Shown: positions 47,192 to 56,475 of the stretch, piece after piece
Numbering within the stretch: the stretch's first letter is position 1
Layout: every line of letters starts with the position of its first letter
Assembly: GCA_948466265.1 (NCBI GenBank)
Contig: CAOJZU010000002.1
Span: 84,906-148,905 of the forward strand
Direction of reading: 5' to 3'
Source of the DNA: an uncultured Clostridium sp.
GTDB taxonomy: Bacteria > Bacillota_A > Clostridia > TANB77 > CAG-508
Length of the DNA: 64,000 nt
Notes under the pieces: model-generated
Databases searched by the model: none
Seen by the model: the letters and a program-made list of their open reading frames with translations, nothing else
What the model was told of the DNA's origin: nothing
Position numbers and translations under genes: made by a program

Positions 47192-47216
47192 GAATAGAGA
47201 AATGGGGGAATAGTCT

Positions 47217-47859
47217 ATGGAGAATGCATCAAAAGCTTTAGTTATAGCAGGTAGCATTTTAATTGGGATGATTGTAATATCTATATTCTATTTCGCATTT
47301 GAACAATCAGGTCGTTTGGTGGGAGAAGTGGATGAAGATACTTTACAAGAAGAAATTAAGGCATTTAATAATGGATTTGAAGCATATAACAAAAAGCTTA
47401 TGTATGGAATAGATATTATAAGTGTATTAAACAAAGCAATAGATAACAATAAAAAATATGATGTGAGTGGTGATGAAAGAGATTACTTTGTAGATATAGA
47501 AATTACAGTTTATGATAAAGGAACAATTCAAGGAAATGATCAAAATGGTGGACCAAAGAAATTACCCACATATATATTAAGCACAAATTATTCTGGTATA
47601 AAAGAAAAATTTTTAAGTAGTGTAAGTGATACAGAACCTAAAAAACCAAGTGGTTTAGAAAGTGACCCTAAATATAAGAAAGATTGGGAAGAATATCATA
47701 TAAAATATGATAAATGGTCAGATGCACATTCTTTTAAAGTTTCACCTTTTAAGTGCACAAAAATAGAGTATGTACCAAAAAAGGGAACTAAAAATTTAGG
47801 AGCAATTCGGTAGAGTAAAGAAAATGGAATTTGTAGAAATTTTGCAAAGTACAAATTAA
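47217..47859 (+). CDS. pilin-like membrane protein, MENA family, one CGG site
   Basis: Merged across a CGG site at 47808-47810: NLGAI-GRVKKMEFVEI. About 213 residues. It begins MENASKALVIAGSILIGMIV, an N-terminal hydrophobic helix like the TadE/Flp-type pilin-like proteins that follow in this operon, then an extracellular domain with DNNKKYDVSGDERDYF. The opening MENA...A.KALVIAG is shared with the next genes, which look like a tandem family. Confidence 0.8.
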
Positions 47860-47879
47860 ACTAAATAGGAGGAAAATGC

Positions 47880-48376
47880 ATGGAAAATGCATCGAAGGCT
47901 TTACTAATAGCAGCAGGAGTCTTAGTGCGGAGTTATAATTTTTGCTATATTTGTATATGAATTTACATATATGTCTAGCATATCAAATAATATAAATTAT
48001 GAAGTGAAAAAAGCAGAAATTTCACAGTTCAATAGCCAGTTTGAAAGTTATGCAAATAGAGAAAAACGGCATTTCTCTTCAAGATTTTGCTACAATATAT
48101 AATTTGATTTTGGAATGGAACAGGACTATGCCATCAGATACAATAGAACTAAGTATAGTACCAGTTGGTATTACAGATACAAATGTAACAAATATTAAGA
48201 AAGCTTTAGAAGCGCAATTGAAAAAAGACTATAATAAAGAAAAAGTTTTAGTAGAGAGATTATTAGAAATAGATAATCCAGAATCATATTATTTTGAATT
48301 TAAATCTTCAGGAATAGGATATAACAATGATTTAGGAAGAATAAATAAAATAGATATGAAAATGATAAAAAAGTAA
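47880..48376 (+). CDS. pilin-like membrane protein, MENA family, two CGG sites
   Basis: Merged across CGG sites at 47928-47930 (AAGVLV-GVIIFAIF) and 48067-48069 (ANREK-GISLQDFA). About 165 residues: starts MENASKALLIAAGVLVGVII, a hydrophobic helix, and an extracellular domain. Without the skips the gene would be broken inside its membrane helix. AGGAGG lies 6 bases before the ATG. Paralogue of 47217 and 49014. Confidence 0.8.
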
Positions 48377-48401
48377 GAAAAACAAAAATAATGTTAAAAT
48401 A

Positions 48402-48430
48402 TTGCTAAAATACTTGATAAGTGTTATAAT
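48402..48430 (+). promoter_or_regulatory. internal promoter
   Basis: TTGCTA (48402-48407), 17 bases, TATAAT (48425-48430), 17 bases before the next pilin-like gene. Confidence 0.6.
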
Positions 48431-48446
48431 GAAAAGAGGTGCTATA

Positions 48447-48903
48447 ATGAAAAAAATATTTATATCAATAATTATAATACTTATTATAATTATAATTGTT
48501 ATAGCAGTTAAGATAGGTGACAATGTAATTAAGGCAGAAAATATTTCAAAATTTAATGAAGAATTAGAAAGTATATATAAAGATAAGACAATTTATGGAG
48601 CAGATGTACTTACTATAATAAATAAAGCGATAGATAATAATAAAAACTATAAAATAGAAAAAGATGAAAATGGAAATTACATAAGTGATAATGATTATTC
48701 TTTAAAAATAGAATTAATATTGCTTAGTACATCAGAAGATGGTAAAGTAAATGAAATAACTTATCCAATGGAGGCACTTGAAAGAAAAGGACTTGATGGA
48801 TTTATATCAAGTTTTTCATTAACAGCTTTTCAAAATGTAAATACTAAATATAATGGAATTCGGAAGAATTTCAAAAGTTACATTAAAACAGCTTGAAGTG
48901 TAA
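48447..48903 (+). CDS. pilin-like membrane protein, one CGG site
   Basis: Merged across a CGG site at 48861-48863: KYNGI-GRISKVTLKQ. About 151 residues with one N-terminal transmembrane helix (MKKIFISIIIILII) and an extracellular domain similar to that of 47217 (IDNNKNYKIEKDENGNYI, ADVLTIINKA). It differs from the MENA genes at the N-terminus and has its own promoter. Confidence 0.75.
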
Positions 48904-48922
48904 GAAAATAAAGACTTTAATC

Positions 48923-48950
48923 TTGACATTATAAAATATAATGTTAAAAT
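48923..48950 (+). promoter_or_regulatory. promoter of the MENA pilin-like gene at 49014
   Basis: TTGACA (48923-48928), 16 bases, TAAAAT (48945-48950). Confidence 0.65.
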
Positions 48951-49013
48951 ATAAATATAATAAAACAAATGTAAAAAAACTATGAATAATAGGAAGACAA
49001 AGGAGGAAATTAT

Positions 49014-49448
49014 ATGGAGAACGCATCAAAAGCTCTAATTATAGCAGGAGCAATATTAATTGCAATTTTATTAATAAGTGTAGGAATGATGGTATTAGGA
49101 TCAGCTGATGAAATAGTTGGTGGAGCAAAAGAAAATATGGATGCACAACAAATTCAGATGTTTAACAGCGAATTTGAAAATTATAGGGGAGAACAAAAAG
49201 GATCTTCTGTAAGACAATTAATGAGTAAAATAAAAGCAAGTAATGCTTCACATGATGATCAACACCAAGTTAAAGTTGAATCAACTCTTGCAGGTGTAGA
49301 AAAAGGAGAAGATGGTGGAGTAGATCCTGATTCTGTAAGTAATAATGTTAGACCTACTACAACTTATACTGTTACAATAAAATCAAATAAAAAGAGTGGC
49401 TTAATTGAATCAATAGAAGTAAAAAGTTTACAAGCAGATAAGAAATAA
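49014..49448 (+). CDS. pilin-like membrane protein, MENA family
   Basis: 144 residues, MENASKALIIAGAILIAILL, a membrane helix, then SADEIVGGAKENMDAQQIQM and a short extracellular domain. No CGG site in this copy. AGGAGG precedes the ATG. Closest to the gene at 47217 in its N-terminus; probably a Flp/TadE-like minor subunit. Confidence 0.8.
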   Translation: MENASKALIIAGAILIAILLISVGMMVLGSADEIVGGAKENMDAQQIQMFNSEFENYRGEQKGSSVRQLMSKIKASNASHDDQHQVKVESTLAGVEKGEDGGVDPDSVSNNVRPTTTYTVTIKSNKKSGLIESIEVKSLQADKK

Positions 49449-49484
49449 CAATCAAATAAATATATGGAAAGGACTAAATAAATT

Positions 49485-50358
49485 ATGGAGAATGCAGCTG
49501 ACGCTTTAAAAATGGCTTTTGCAATAATTGTATTTGCCGTTGCTGTAACAGTTCTTTTCTATACAGCATCGCTTACAAGAAGTGTATCAGAAAGTGTTTT
49601 GCTTGATTCAGACAAAACTACATACTATACATATTATGAAGATGATACAAATACAATTGATGGCAATGGAAATAGAATAGTAACTTTGGAAGATATGATT
49701 CCAACGATGTATAGATATCATACAGAAAGTGCAGCTGTAACTTTAATTGATAAAGATGGTAATATTATAACAAGACTAGATAGACAAACAGAAACTCTTT
49801 GTACAAATTGGAATAGTAGAAGCCAAAAACAAAAAATGAGCATTATAAATGAAATTAATTTTGCATTAAAAAAATGTCATGAAATAGATGGTAAGGTAAA
49901 AATTATAGATGATACAGAAGATAAGAATGGTATGTATACAAAAGGAATTGACGAGTTAGAAGATTTATTTAGAAGAATTTATGGACAAGTTAAAAATAAT
50001 CGTTATCCAAAAGAATTTGATTGTCCATGGAATGGTTTAGAGGCTTTAACTGCACAAAGAATAGACTCTGATCTTTCTGGAATACCAGCATATTTTAGTG
50101 TACGTCAGCCAGGTCAGCAAGTAGACTTGATAAATGAAAATATAGAGTTGTTAGCAAATCATATTCCATGTCTTGGAGAAGGAAATGGAATTATGAAAAA
50201 ATATAAAAAATCACGATTTACAGAGTATTTAGTGCTTCATGATATAAACAATTATATAACAGATGAAGAGGATGGAGATAGACTGTATGCACCACGGAGA
50301 ACTTAGGAATCCAATAAAAAGAGAAGTAGTATATGTATATTTAGATGAAAATGCGTAA
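49485..50358 (+). CDS. pilin-like membrane protein, MENA family, one CGG site
   Basis: Merged across a CGG site at 50295-50297: RLYAP-GELRNPIKREV. About 290 residues: MENAADALKMAFAIIVFAVA, one helix, then a longer extracellular domain with YRYHTESAAVTLIDKDG and NEINFALKKCHEID. Larger than its paralogues. GAAAGGAC upstream. Confidence 0.8.
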
Positions 50359-50373
50359 AAGGAGGAAAAGCAT

Positions 50374-50904
50374 ATGGGAGAATCATTAACAATGGTTGTA
50401 GCGATATTTCTTGCAGCTATAATGATGTTTGTATTTCCTATGATGGCAATGTCAGAAAGAAGTGATGATATTGCAGAACTTAATATACAAACAGCAATTA
50501 CAGAATTTGTAAATACAGCAAGAAACACAGGAAAAATAACTACAGATAGCTATAACAAATTAGTTTCAGATTTATATTCAACAGGTAATACATATGATAT
50601 AACAATGGAAATACAAGTATTAGATGAAAACCCTTCAAAGAAACAAACAAGCTTAATGCAAGGGTCTGAAACAAAAATAGGAGAGAATATTTATTATTCT
50701 ATATATACAACACAAATAATGGAAGAATTAGAAAAAAGCAATGTTCAATATATGAAAGAGGGAGATATTTTAACAGTAACTGCATCTAATACAAACAACA
50801 CAATTTCTCAAATGCTTAAGAACTTCTTTTATTCTTTAAGTGGTAATGATTCATACAGCATTGTAGGTTCAGATTCTGGAATAGTAACAGTTACAGGAAA
50901 ATAA
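50374..50904 (+). CDS. TadE-like pilus protein
   Basis: 176 residues with an N-terminal transmembrane helix (MVVAIFLAAIMMFVFPMMAM) and an extracellular domain (LNIQTAITEFVNTARNTGK, TGNTYDITMEIQVLDENPSK). The length and helix position match TadE-like minor pilins. AAAGGAGG precedes ATG 50374. No CGG site. Confidence 0.8.
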   Translation: MGESLTMVVAIFLAAIMMFVFPMMAMSERSDDIAELNIQTAITEFVNTARNTGKITTDSYNKLVSDLYSTGNTYDITMEIQVLDENPSKKQTSLMQGSETKIGENIYYSIYTTQIMEELEKSNVQYMKEGDILTVTASNTNNTISQMLKNFFYSLSGNDSYSIVGSDSGIVTVTGK

Positions 50905-50918
50905 AAATATAGTATATG

Positions 50919-50952
50919 AAGTCTTTATCAGCTAAGTGGTAAAGACTTTATT
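50919..50952 (+). terminator. hairpin, possible terminator or processing site
   Basis: AAGTCTTTA (50919-50927) pairs with TAAAGACTT (50940-50948). The T-run is short, so it may be a transcript-stability hairpin instead. Confidence 0.45.
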
Positions 50953-51003
50953 GTAAATAAGGAATAGTCTTTAATTTAACTAAAGGAGAAAACTTAAAAA
51001 GTT

Positions 51004-52351
51004 ATGAAATTACAAAATTTGGTGATAATATTTTTGGCATTAGCCTTGCCAGTAATTATTATATTATCTGTATATGTAGGGTTACAAGTGAAAACAGCAT
51101 TTTTAAGAGCAAATTACGATGATGCACTAATAGATGCATCTCATCAAACAGTTACTGCATTTCAGCTAAATACAACAAATAATAAATATCTAACAGTTGC
51201 AGATACAAAAATAAGAGATATAGAAGCAGCGCTTAATATTTTTTCTTCAACGCTTTCAACAAAATTTGGTAGAACAGGTGCAAATAGAAGCTCAATGATG
51301 GCATATGTTCCTGCATTAATGTTTACATTATATGATGGATATTATATTTACACTCCTGTAAAAGATTGGGATAATGGAGCATATTCACATGAATTAAAAG
51401 CATATGTATATTATTCAAAACAATATACTAGTGAAAATGGAGATAAAGTGCTTGAAATAAATTATTCTTTAGATAATTATGTAGCAGTTTATTATTATGA
51501 AAATGGAAAAATATATCAATCTAAGGCAGGATATTTAGAAGAAATACCAAAAGATAAAGATAAATTTAAAGATTTACTTTTAACTAAAGAAGCAATTGAA
51601 TATTATGAAAATGCTTGGATTTTCACAGAATGGTTTAATAATATAGTTCATGGCATGAAGACAGATGAGACAGATAAATTAAAAATATCAGATAAAAATT
51701 TAGCGCTTCCTGGAGAAGTATCAACATTTAATGATGAAAAATATGAAGTAATAAAGGGAACAATTACAAACAATTTAATACAGGCTATGGAAAACTATTC
51801 AAAACATTCATCAGGAGAGTTTAGAATGCCTGAACTTACAGGAACAGATTGGGATACAATTTTAAATAATGCTTGTTTTATTTCATTTATGCAAGGAATT
51901 CCAGTAGGAACGAGTAATTATAATAATTATGCAATAGTTGCAAGTTCTGAGAATAAAGAAATGGTAAATGAAAATTCAATATATTATATAAATATTGATG
52001 AAAATGGACCAGTTACAAACGGATCATATCATAGAATTTGGTGTGATAAGCTTGATGCAAGCAATGATAGTATTATAGTTCGGATTTAATAAAACAGATT
52101 TTAAAAGTGATGAGAAATTGAAAGCTGTTCCAGGTTGTTACTATTGTGTTGTACGTGGTTCAAATCCTAGTATTAAATATGCAAAAGAGTATGGAGAAAG
52201 CCTTTCTCATGATAAGCAAAGTAAATATTTCTTTGAAAGAAGAGAAATTGCTTATAAATCAGCATTAGCAACAGAAAAACGAAAGTTGGCAAAATTATCT
52301 GATTTCATAACTGGAAGTGGAATATTAGATAAAAATAAGATTAATAATTAA
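51004..52351 (+). CDS. TadG-like pilus-associated protein, one CGG site
   Basis: Merged across a CGG site at 52081-52083: SNDSIIV-GFNKTDFKS. About 448 residues: an N-terminal transmembrane helix (VIIFLALALPVIIILSVYV), an extracellular domain with MMAYVPALMFTLYDGYYIYT, NYVAVYYYENGKIY, and a C-terminal segment (CYYCVVRGSNPSIKYA) recovered by the skip. Last large gene of the Tad-like operon. Confidence 0.8.
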
Positions 52352-52430
52352 AAATAATAATCTTCAAGAGTTTGCTTGGAGATTATTATTTTTTTATTTG
52401 GTTATAATATATCAAAAGGTGATATATAAA

Positions 52431-53684
52431 ATGAAAAAAGCTTATATTTATATTTTACGGCTTATTGCTTATTGTAAGTTTAATTTATGTGAGTGATATA
52501 ACAAATTTACCAGATAATGTAGTACTATTTGAAGGAGAGGCTTTAAATTTAAAAACAGTTGTAGGTGTTGATGTTAAAACTAGGTTTTCAAGTAACCCTA
52601 ATATAGAAAGAATAGAAAATAATCAAACTATAACAGTATCAGCAAATGCTAGTCAAGATAGTGACTATACAGGAAATCTTAATCTAGAAGTTTCGTTTTT
52701 GGGGATTAAGGTAAAAGAGATAAATGTAGATATTATAGAGAATATAGAAGTAGTTCCGCTTGGAAGCCTAATTGGAGTAAAGCTTTATACAAATGGAGTT
52801 TTAGTTGTTGGAATGTCTGAAATAACAGGAAATGACATGGAAAGATATAAACCATATGAATCTTCTCGGAATAGAAAAAGGAGATATAATAACTGAGATA
52901 GATAATACAGTAATTACATGCACAGCAGATCTTACAAGCAAAATCAATAAGTCTAATGGAAATGATATGCAAGTTACTTATATAAGAAATGGACAGGTTC
53001 AAACTACTACTTTAAAGGCTATAAAATCAAATGATAACACATATAAAATAGGATTATGGGTTAGAGATACAGCAGCAGGTGTTGGAACAGCGACTTTTTA
53101 TGAACCTGAGACTAAAAGATTTGGTGGGTTAGGACATGGAATTGTAGATAGTGATACTGAAGAATTAGTTGAAATCGCTTCTCGGAGAAATAGTAAATGC
53201 TAATGTTTTATCAGTAGTAAAAGGTACAGATGGAAATCCACGGCAAAATTCAAGGAACAATAGAAGGTAAGCCAAGTATAGGAAATATTTTTAAGAATAC
53301 TAATTATGGTGTATACGGAAGTCTAAATAGTATAGGTTATCTAGATATAAACTCAAATAAAACTATTCCAGTTGCTTTAAGAGATGAAATAAATTTAGGA
53401 AAAGCAAAGCTAATTTCAACACTTGAAAATGATAGACCAAAAGAATATGCTGTAGAAATTGCAAAGGTTTATACAAATAATAACATAGATAATAAAAGCA
53501 TGGTTATTAAAATAACAGACCAAAAGCTTATTGATAAAACGGGTGGAATTGTACAAGGAATGAGTGGAAGCCCAATTATACAAGACGGAAAGCTTATACG
53601 GAGCTTTGACACATGTAATGGTAAATGATTTAAAACTTCGGCTATGCAGTATTTGCAGAGATTATGGTAAAACAAATGAGATAA
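52431..53684 (+). CDS. spoIVB: stage IV sporulation protease SpoIVB, six CGG sites
   Basis: Merged across six CGG sites: 52458 (YIL-GLLLIV), 52867 (YESS-GIEKGDII), 53183 (EIAS-GEIVNA), 53241 (DGNP-GKIQG), 53599 (GKLI-GALTHV) and 53639 (NDLKL-GYAVF). The rebuilt protein of about 415 residues has an N-terminal membrane helix, a PDZ domain (LGIEKGDIIT with the recovered Gly) and the S55 peptidase domain: GLGHGIVDSDTEE (His/Asp), IVQGMSGSPIIQDGKLIGAL (catalytic Ser). SpoIVB is the forespore signal that releases sigma-K by cleaving SpoIVFA. Six recoding sites in one essential sporulation protein argue against random error. Confidence 0.93.
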
Positions 53685-53798
53685 AAGCTGGAATTAATTA
53701 TTGCTACTTATATTAAATTGTGTTAAAATAAATTTATGATTTTGCCAAGGGCAAAGTGTATTTTGTAAATTCTAAAACAAATGTAAGGAGGAACAACT

Positions 53799-54002
53799 AT
53801 GAATGATGAGAAAATTCAAGTAATGCAAGAAGTATCATCAAGATTGAATGAAAAACAGTATTTAAAATGGATGCATGATCATGCTGAAGAAATTGATGCT
53901 AAAATGCAAGAAATTCGGCAACAGGACATGAATGAGGAAGAGGAATTGCTAAAAGAACTTCCGGAGGAAGCAAGAGAAGAAGCTTTTATGGTTTTAGAAT
54001 GA
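53799..54002 (+). CDS. small acidic protein with the only unshifted in-frame CGG
   Basis: 67 residues, Glu-rich and helical (MNDEKIQVMQEVSSRLNEKQ). It contains an in-frame CGG at 53916-53918 (MQEI-R-QQDMNEEEEL); the frame after it looks coding, so CGG may be read as Arg here. If C is skipped the product would end four residues later (GNRT). AAGGAGGAAC precedes the ATG. It stands between spoIVB and murC. Family unknown. Confidence 0.7.
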   Translation: MNDEKIQVMQEVSSRLNEKQYLKWMHDHAEEIDAKMQEIRQQDMNEEEELLKELPEEAREEAFMVLE

Positions 54003-54083
54003 GAAATAATAAATACAAAATATACAGAAGAACAAGTCGTAATGATTTGTTCTTCTGTATGTTTTTACTTTTGCATTTTTATC

Positions 54084-55468
54084 TCATTTCAAAAGCATTG
54101 GTCCAATATCTGTTACAGTTCCTGCACCAAGTGTTAAGATTATATCATTTGGCTTCACATTTTTCTTTAAAAATTTTACAATTTCTTCAAAACTTGATAT
54201 ATATTGTACAGGTTTTCCAAGTGAATTTAATTTATTTACTAAATCTTTTGAAGATATGCCAAATACATTTTTTTCTCTTGCTGCATAAACATCAGCTAAA
54301 ATTATATGGTCAAATCCTAAAAGAGAATCAGCAAAATCGTCCAATAAGTTTTTTAATCTACTATATGTATGAGGCTGAAAAACAACCCAGGATTCATTAA
54401 ATACCTTTCTATTAATACTATCAGCTGTTGCTTTTATTTCAGTAGGGTGGTGTGCATAATCATCAAAAACAGAAATATTATTAAAAGAACCTTTATATTC
54501 AAGTCTTCTATTTGCACCAGTAAAACTTAAAAATGCTTCTTTAATTGCTTCATTTGGAATTCCATAACTATCACAAAGTGCAACGCATGCAGTTGCATTT
54601 AATACATTATGCATTCCTGCAATAGAAAGTTTGAAACTATCAAAAAATACCTTATTTTTGTAAATATCAAAACTTGCAAAACCATTTTTATCAAACTTAA
54701 TATTTTTTGAAACAAAGTCTGCGTCTGAATTTTCAATACCAAAAGTTATACATTTTGCATTTGTTAATTTTTCAAGTCCGAGTACTATTCTTATCATCTG
54801 CGTTTATAACAAGTAAACCATCATCTGGAAGTAATTTTACATATTTTTTAAATGCTGATTTTATATTATCTAAATTTTTAAAGTAATCTAAGTGGTCATT
54901 ATCTATATTTAATATAATTTCAGTCTTTGGATGGAAATGTAAAAAGCTTTCTACATATTCACAAGCTTCTAATATTAAATAATCGCTATTACCAATTCTG
55001 TAATTTCCATCTAATTGTTTAAGTAGTGCACCAACTTGCACATTAGGGTCAAAACCAGCTTTTATAAAGCAAAGAGATACAAGAGAAGTAGTAGTTGTTT
55101 TTCCATGAGTTCCAGAAATTCCGATAGTTTCCTTAAATGAACTTGTAAGTTTTCCTAAAAAAACTGCTCTTTCACAAGTTTTAATGCTTAATTTTTTTGC
55201 TTCCACAAGTTCTGGGTCATCTTCAGAAATTGCTGCTGTATATACAACTAAATCAGCATTTTTAATTTTTTCTAAGTCAGATCCGAATACTGACATCTAT
55301 TCCATGAGAAATAAGCCTATCAGTTATTTCAGATTTTGCCCAGTCACTACCAGTAACATGAACTCCAAGATTTTTAAGTGTTTCGGCTATACCACTCATA
55401 CTAATTCCACCAATACCAATAAAATGTATCGTTTTATATTTTTTTATATCCTCAATTGCATTTGACAT
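54084..55468 (-). CDS. murC: UDP-N-acetylmuramate-L-alanine ligase, two CGG sites
   Basis: Merged across CGG sites on the minus strand at 55285-55283 (HGIDVSI-GSDLEKI) and 54780-54778 (DDKNST-GLEKLTN). About 460 residues, the full MurC length: Rossmann start [20 protein letters not shown], the Mur ligase ATP motif [40 protein letters not shown] and [17 protein letters not shown]. It adds the first amino acid of the peptidoglycan stem peptide. MurC is normally indispensable, so both sites must be read correctly. Confidence 0.95.
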
Positions 55469-55547
55469 TTGTATTAAACCCCTCTCTAATTATGCTATTA
55501 TTAATTATATAATTATAATATGCAAAAGACAATACTTTTGGCAAAAA

Positions 55548-56180
55548 TCATTTATATAATAATGTGACTTTATTTCTATCCTGCTGTATAAACTTTTCTG
55601 CTTTCAAATAAGATAATTCTCTTGACATTGAACTTCTATCAACAGCCAAATAGTTTGCAAGTTCTGTAATAGAAAAAGGAATAGTAAAAGTTTTGCCGGT
55701 ATTTTTTAGAAAGTATATCAAAATATCCAAGAAGCTTGTCACGTGTGGTTCTTCTAGATAAAAGATCTACTCTTGATGTTAAATCTAAAACTTTACTTAC
55801 CATAAGATTTGGAAGAGAAGACACAAGAGTTTTATGAAAAGAACAATTTGATTTACACTTTTCGTTTATATCATCATATAAAAACAAAAGCACTTTACAT
55901 TTTTCTTTTGCTTCTACTATAAATTCAGAATTTGTGCTAATATCATAAAAGGTTTCTCCAAAAATAGAACTTCCGAGAAAAACGTTCAGTTACAATTCTA
56001 TTTCCATTAATATCATATCTAACTAAATCTGCACTTCCTGATATTAATATACAAAGTTGATTACGATTAACAAGATATGTAGTTATAGTTTCACCTTTAT
56101 TAAATTCTTTTACCTGAGCTTTAGAGCAACCGATTTTCAAAAGCTTCAGCAAATTTTATAATATCAAATTTATTTACCAT
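55548..56180 (-). CDS. CRP/FNR-family transcription regulator, three CGG sites
   Basis: Merged on the minus strand across CGG sites at 56132-56130 (AFEN-GCSKAQVKEF), 55975-55973 (RFS-GSSIFGETFY) and 55698-55696 (LSKKY-GKTFTIPF). About 209 residues: cyclic-nucleotide-binding fold (QVKEFNKGETITTYL, QLCILISGSADLVRYDI, a GE.F phosphate-loop region) and a winged helix (ITELANYLAVDRSSMSRELS). A GSSIFGET-like effector loop is restored by the second site. It is divergent from nrdD, and its promoter and nrdD share identical palindromes, so it probably controls both. Confidence 0.92.
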
Positions 56181-56210
56181 AAAACTAAACTCCTTTAATG
56201 ACAAAATAAT

Positions 56211-56246
56211 ATCATACTTATGTTGCAAATGCAACATAAGTATGAT
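56211..56246. promoter_or_regulatory. palindromic operator of the CRP/FNR regulator, extended
   Basis: ATCATACTTATGTTGCA (56211-56227), AA, TGCAACATAAGTATGAT (56230-56246): perfect 17-bp arms. The core TGTTGCAAATGCAACA (56221-56236) recurs exactly at 56402-56417. Position just upstream of the regulator gene suggests autoregulation. Confidence 0.75.
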
Positions 56247-56401
56247 AAAGGTAAAGTTAACAATGTTAATAAAATACCAGTATAACAGTACTTACGGCTG
56301 AAAAAATATAATAAAAAAATAATCTGATGCAAATGTAATATATTTGTAATAATCTTTTTAAATGAGATGTAGCAATGTGTATATGACTTAGTCAAAAAGG
56401 T

Positions 56402-56417
56402 TGTTGCAAATGCAACA
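56402..56417. promoter_or_regulatory. second operator, upstream of nrdD
   Basis: TGTTGCA-AA-TGCAACA, the same 16-bp palindrome as the core at 56221-56236. It lies 59 bases before the nrdD start. The divergent gap 56181-56475 contains nothing else recognisable. Confidence 0.75.
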
Positions 56418-56475
56418 GAATATTCTAAAAAACAAATATATAATCACGATAGATTTAACAAGGGGAGGAAAAATT

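Noticed and set aside
52118..53628. String of short ORFs read as several small genes or a decayed spoIVB pseudogene
   Set aside because: All breaks are at CGG and the rebuilt protein retains all SpoIVB motifs in order without other damage.
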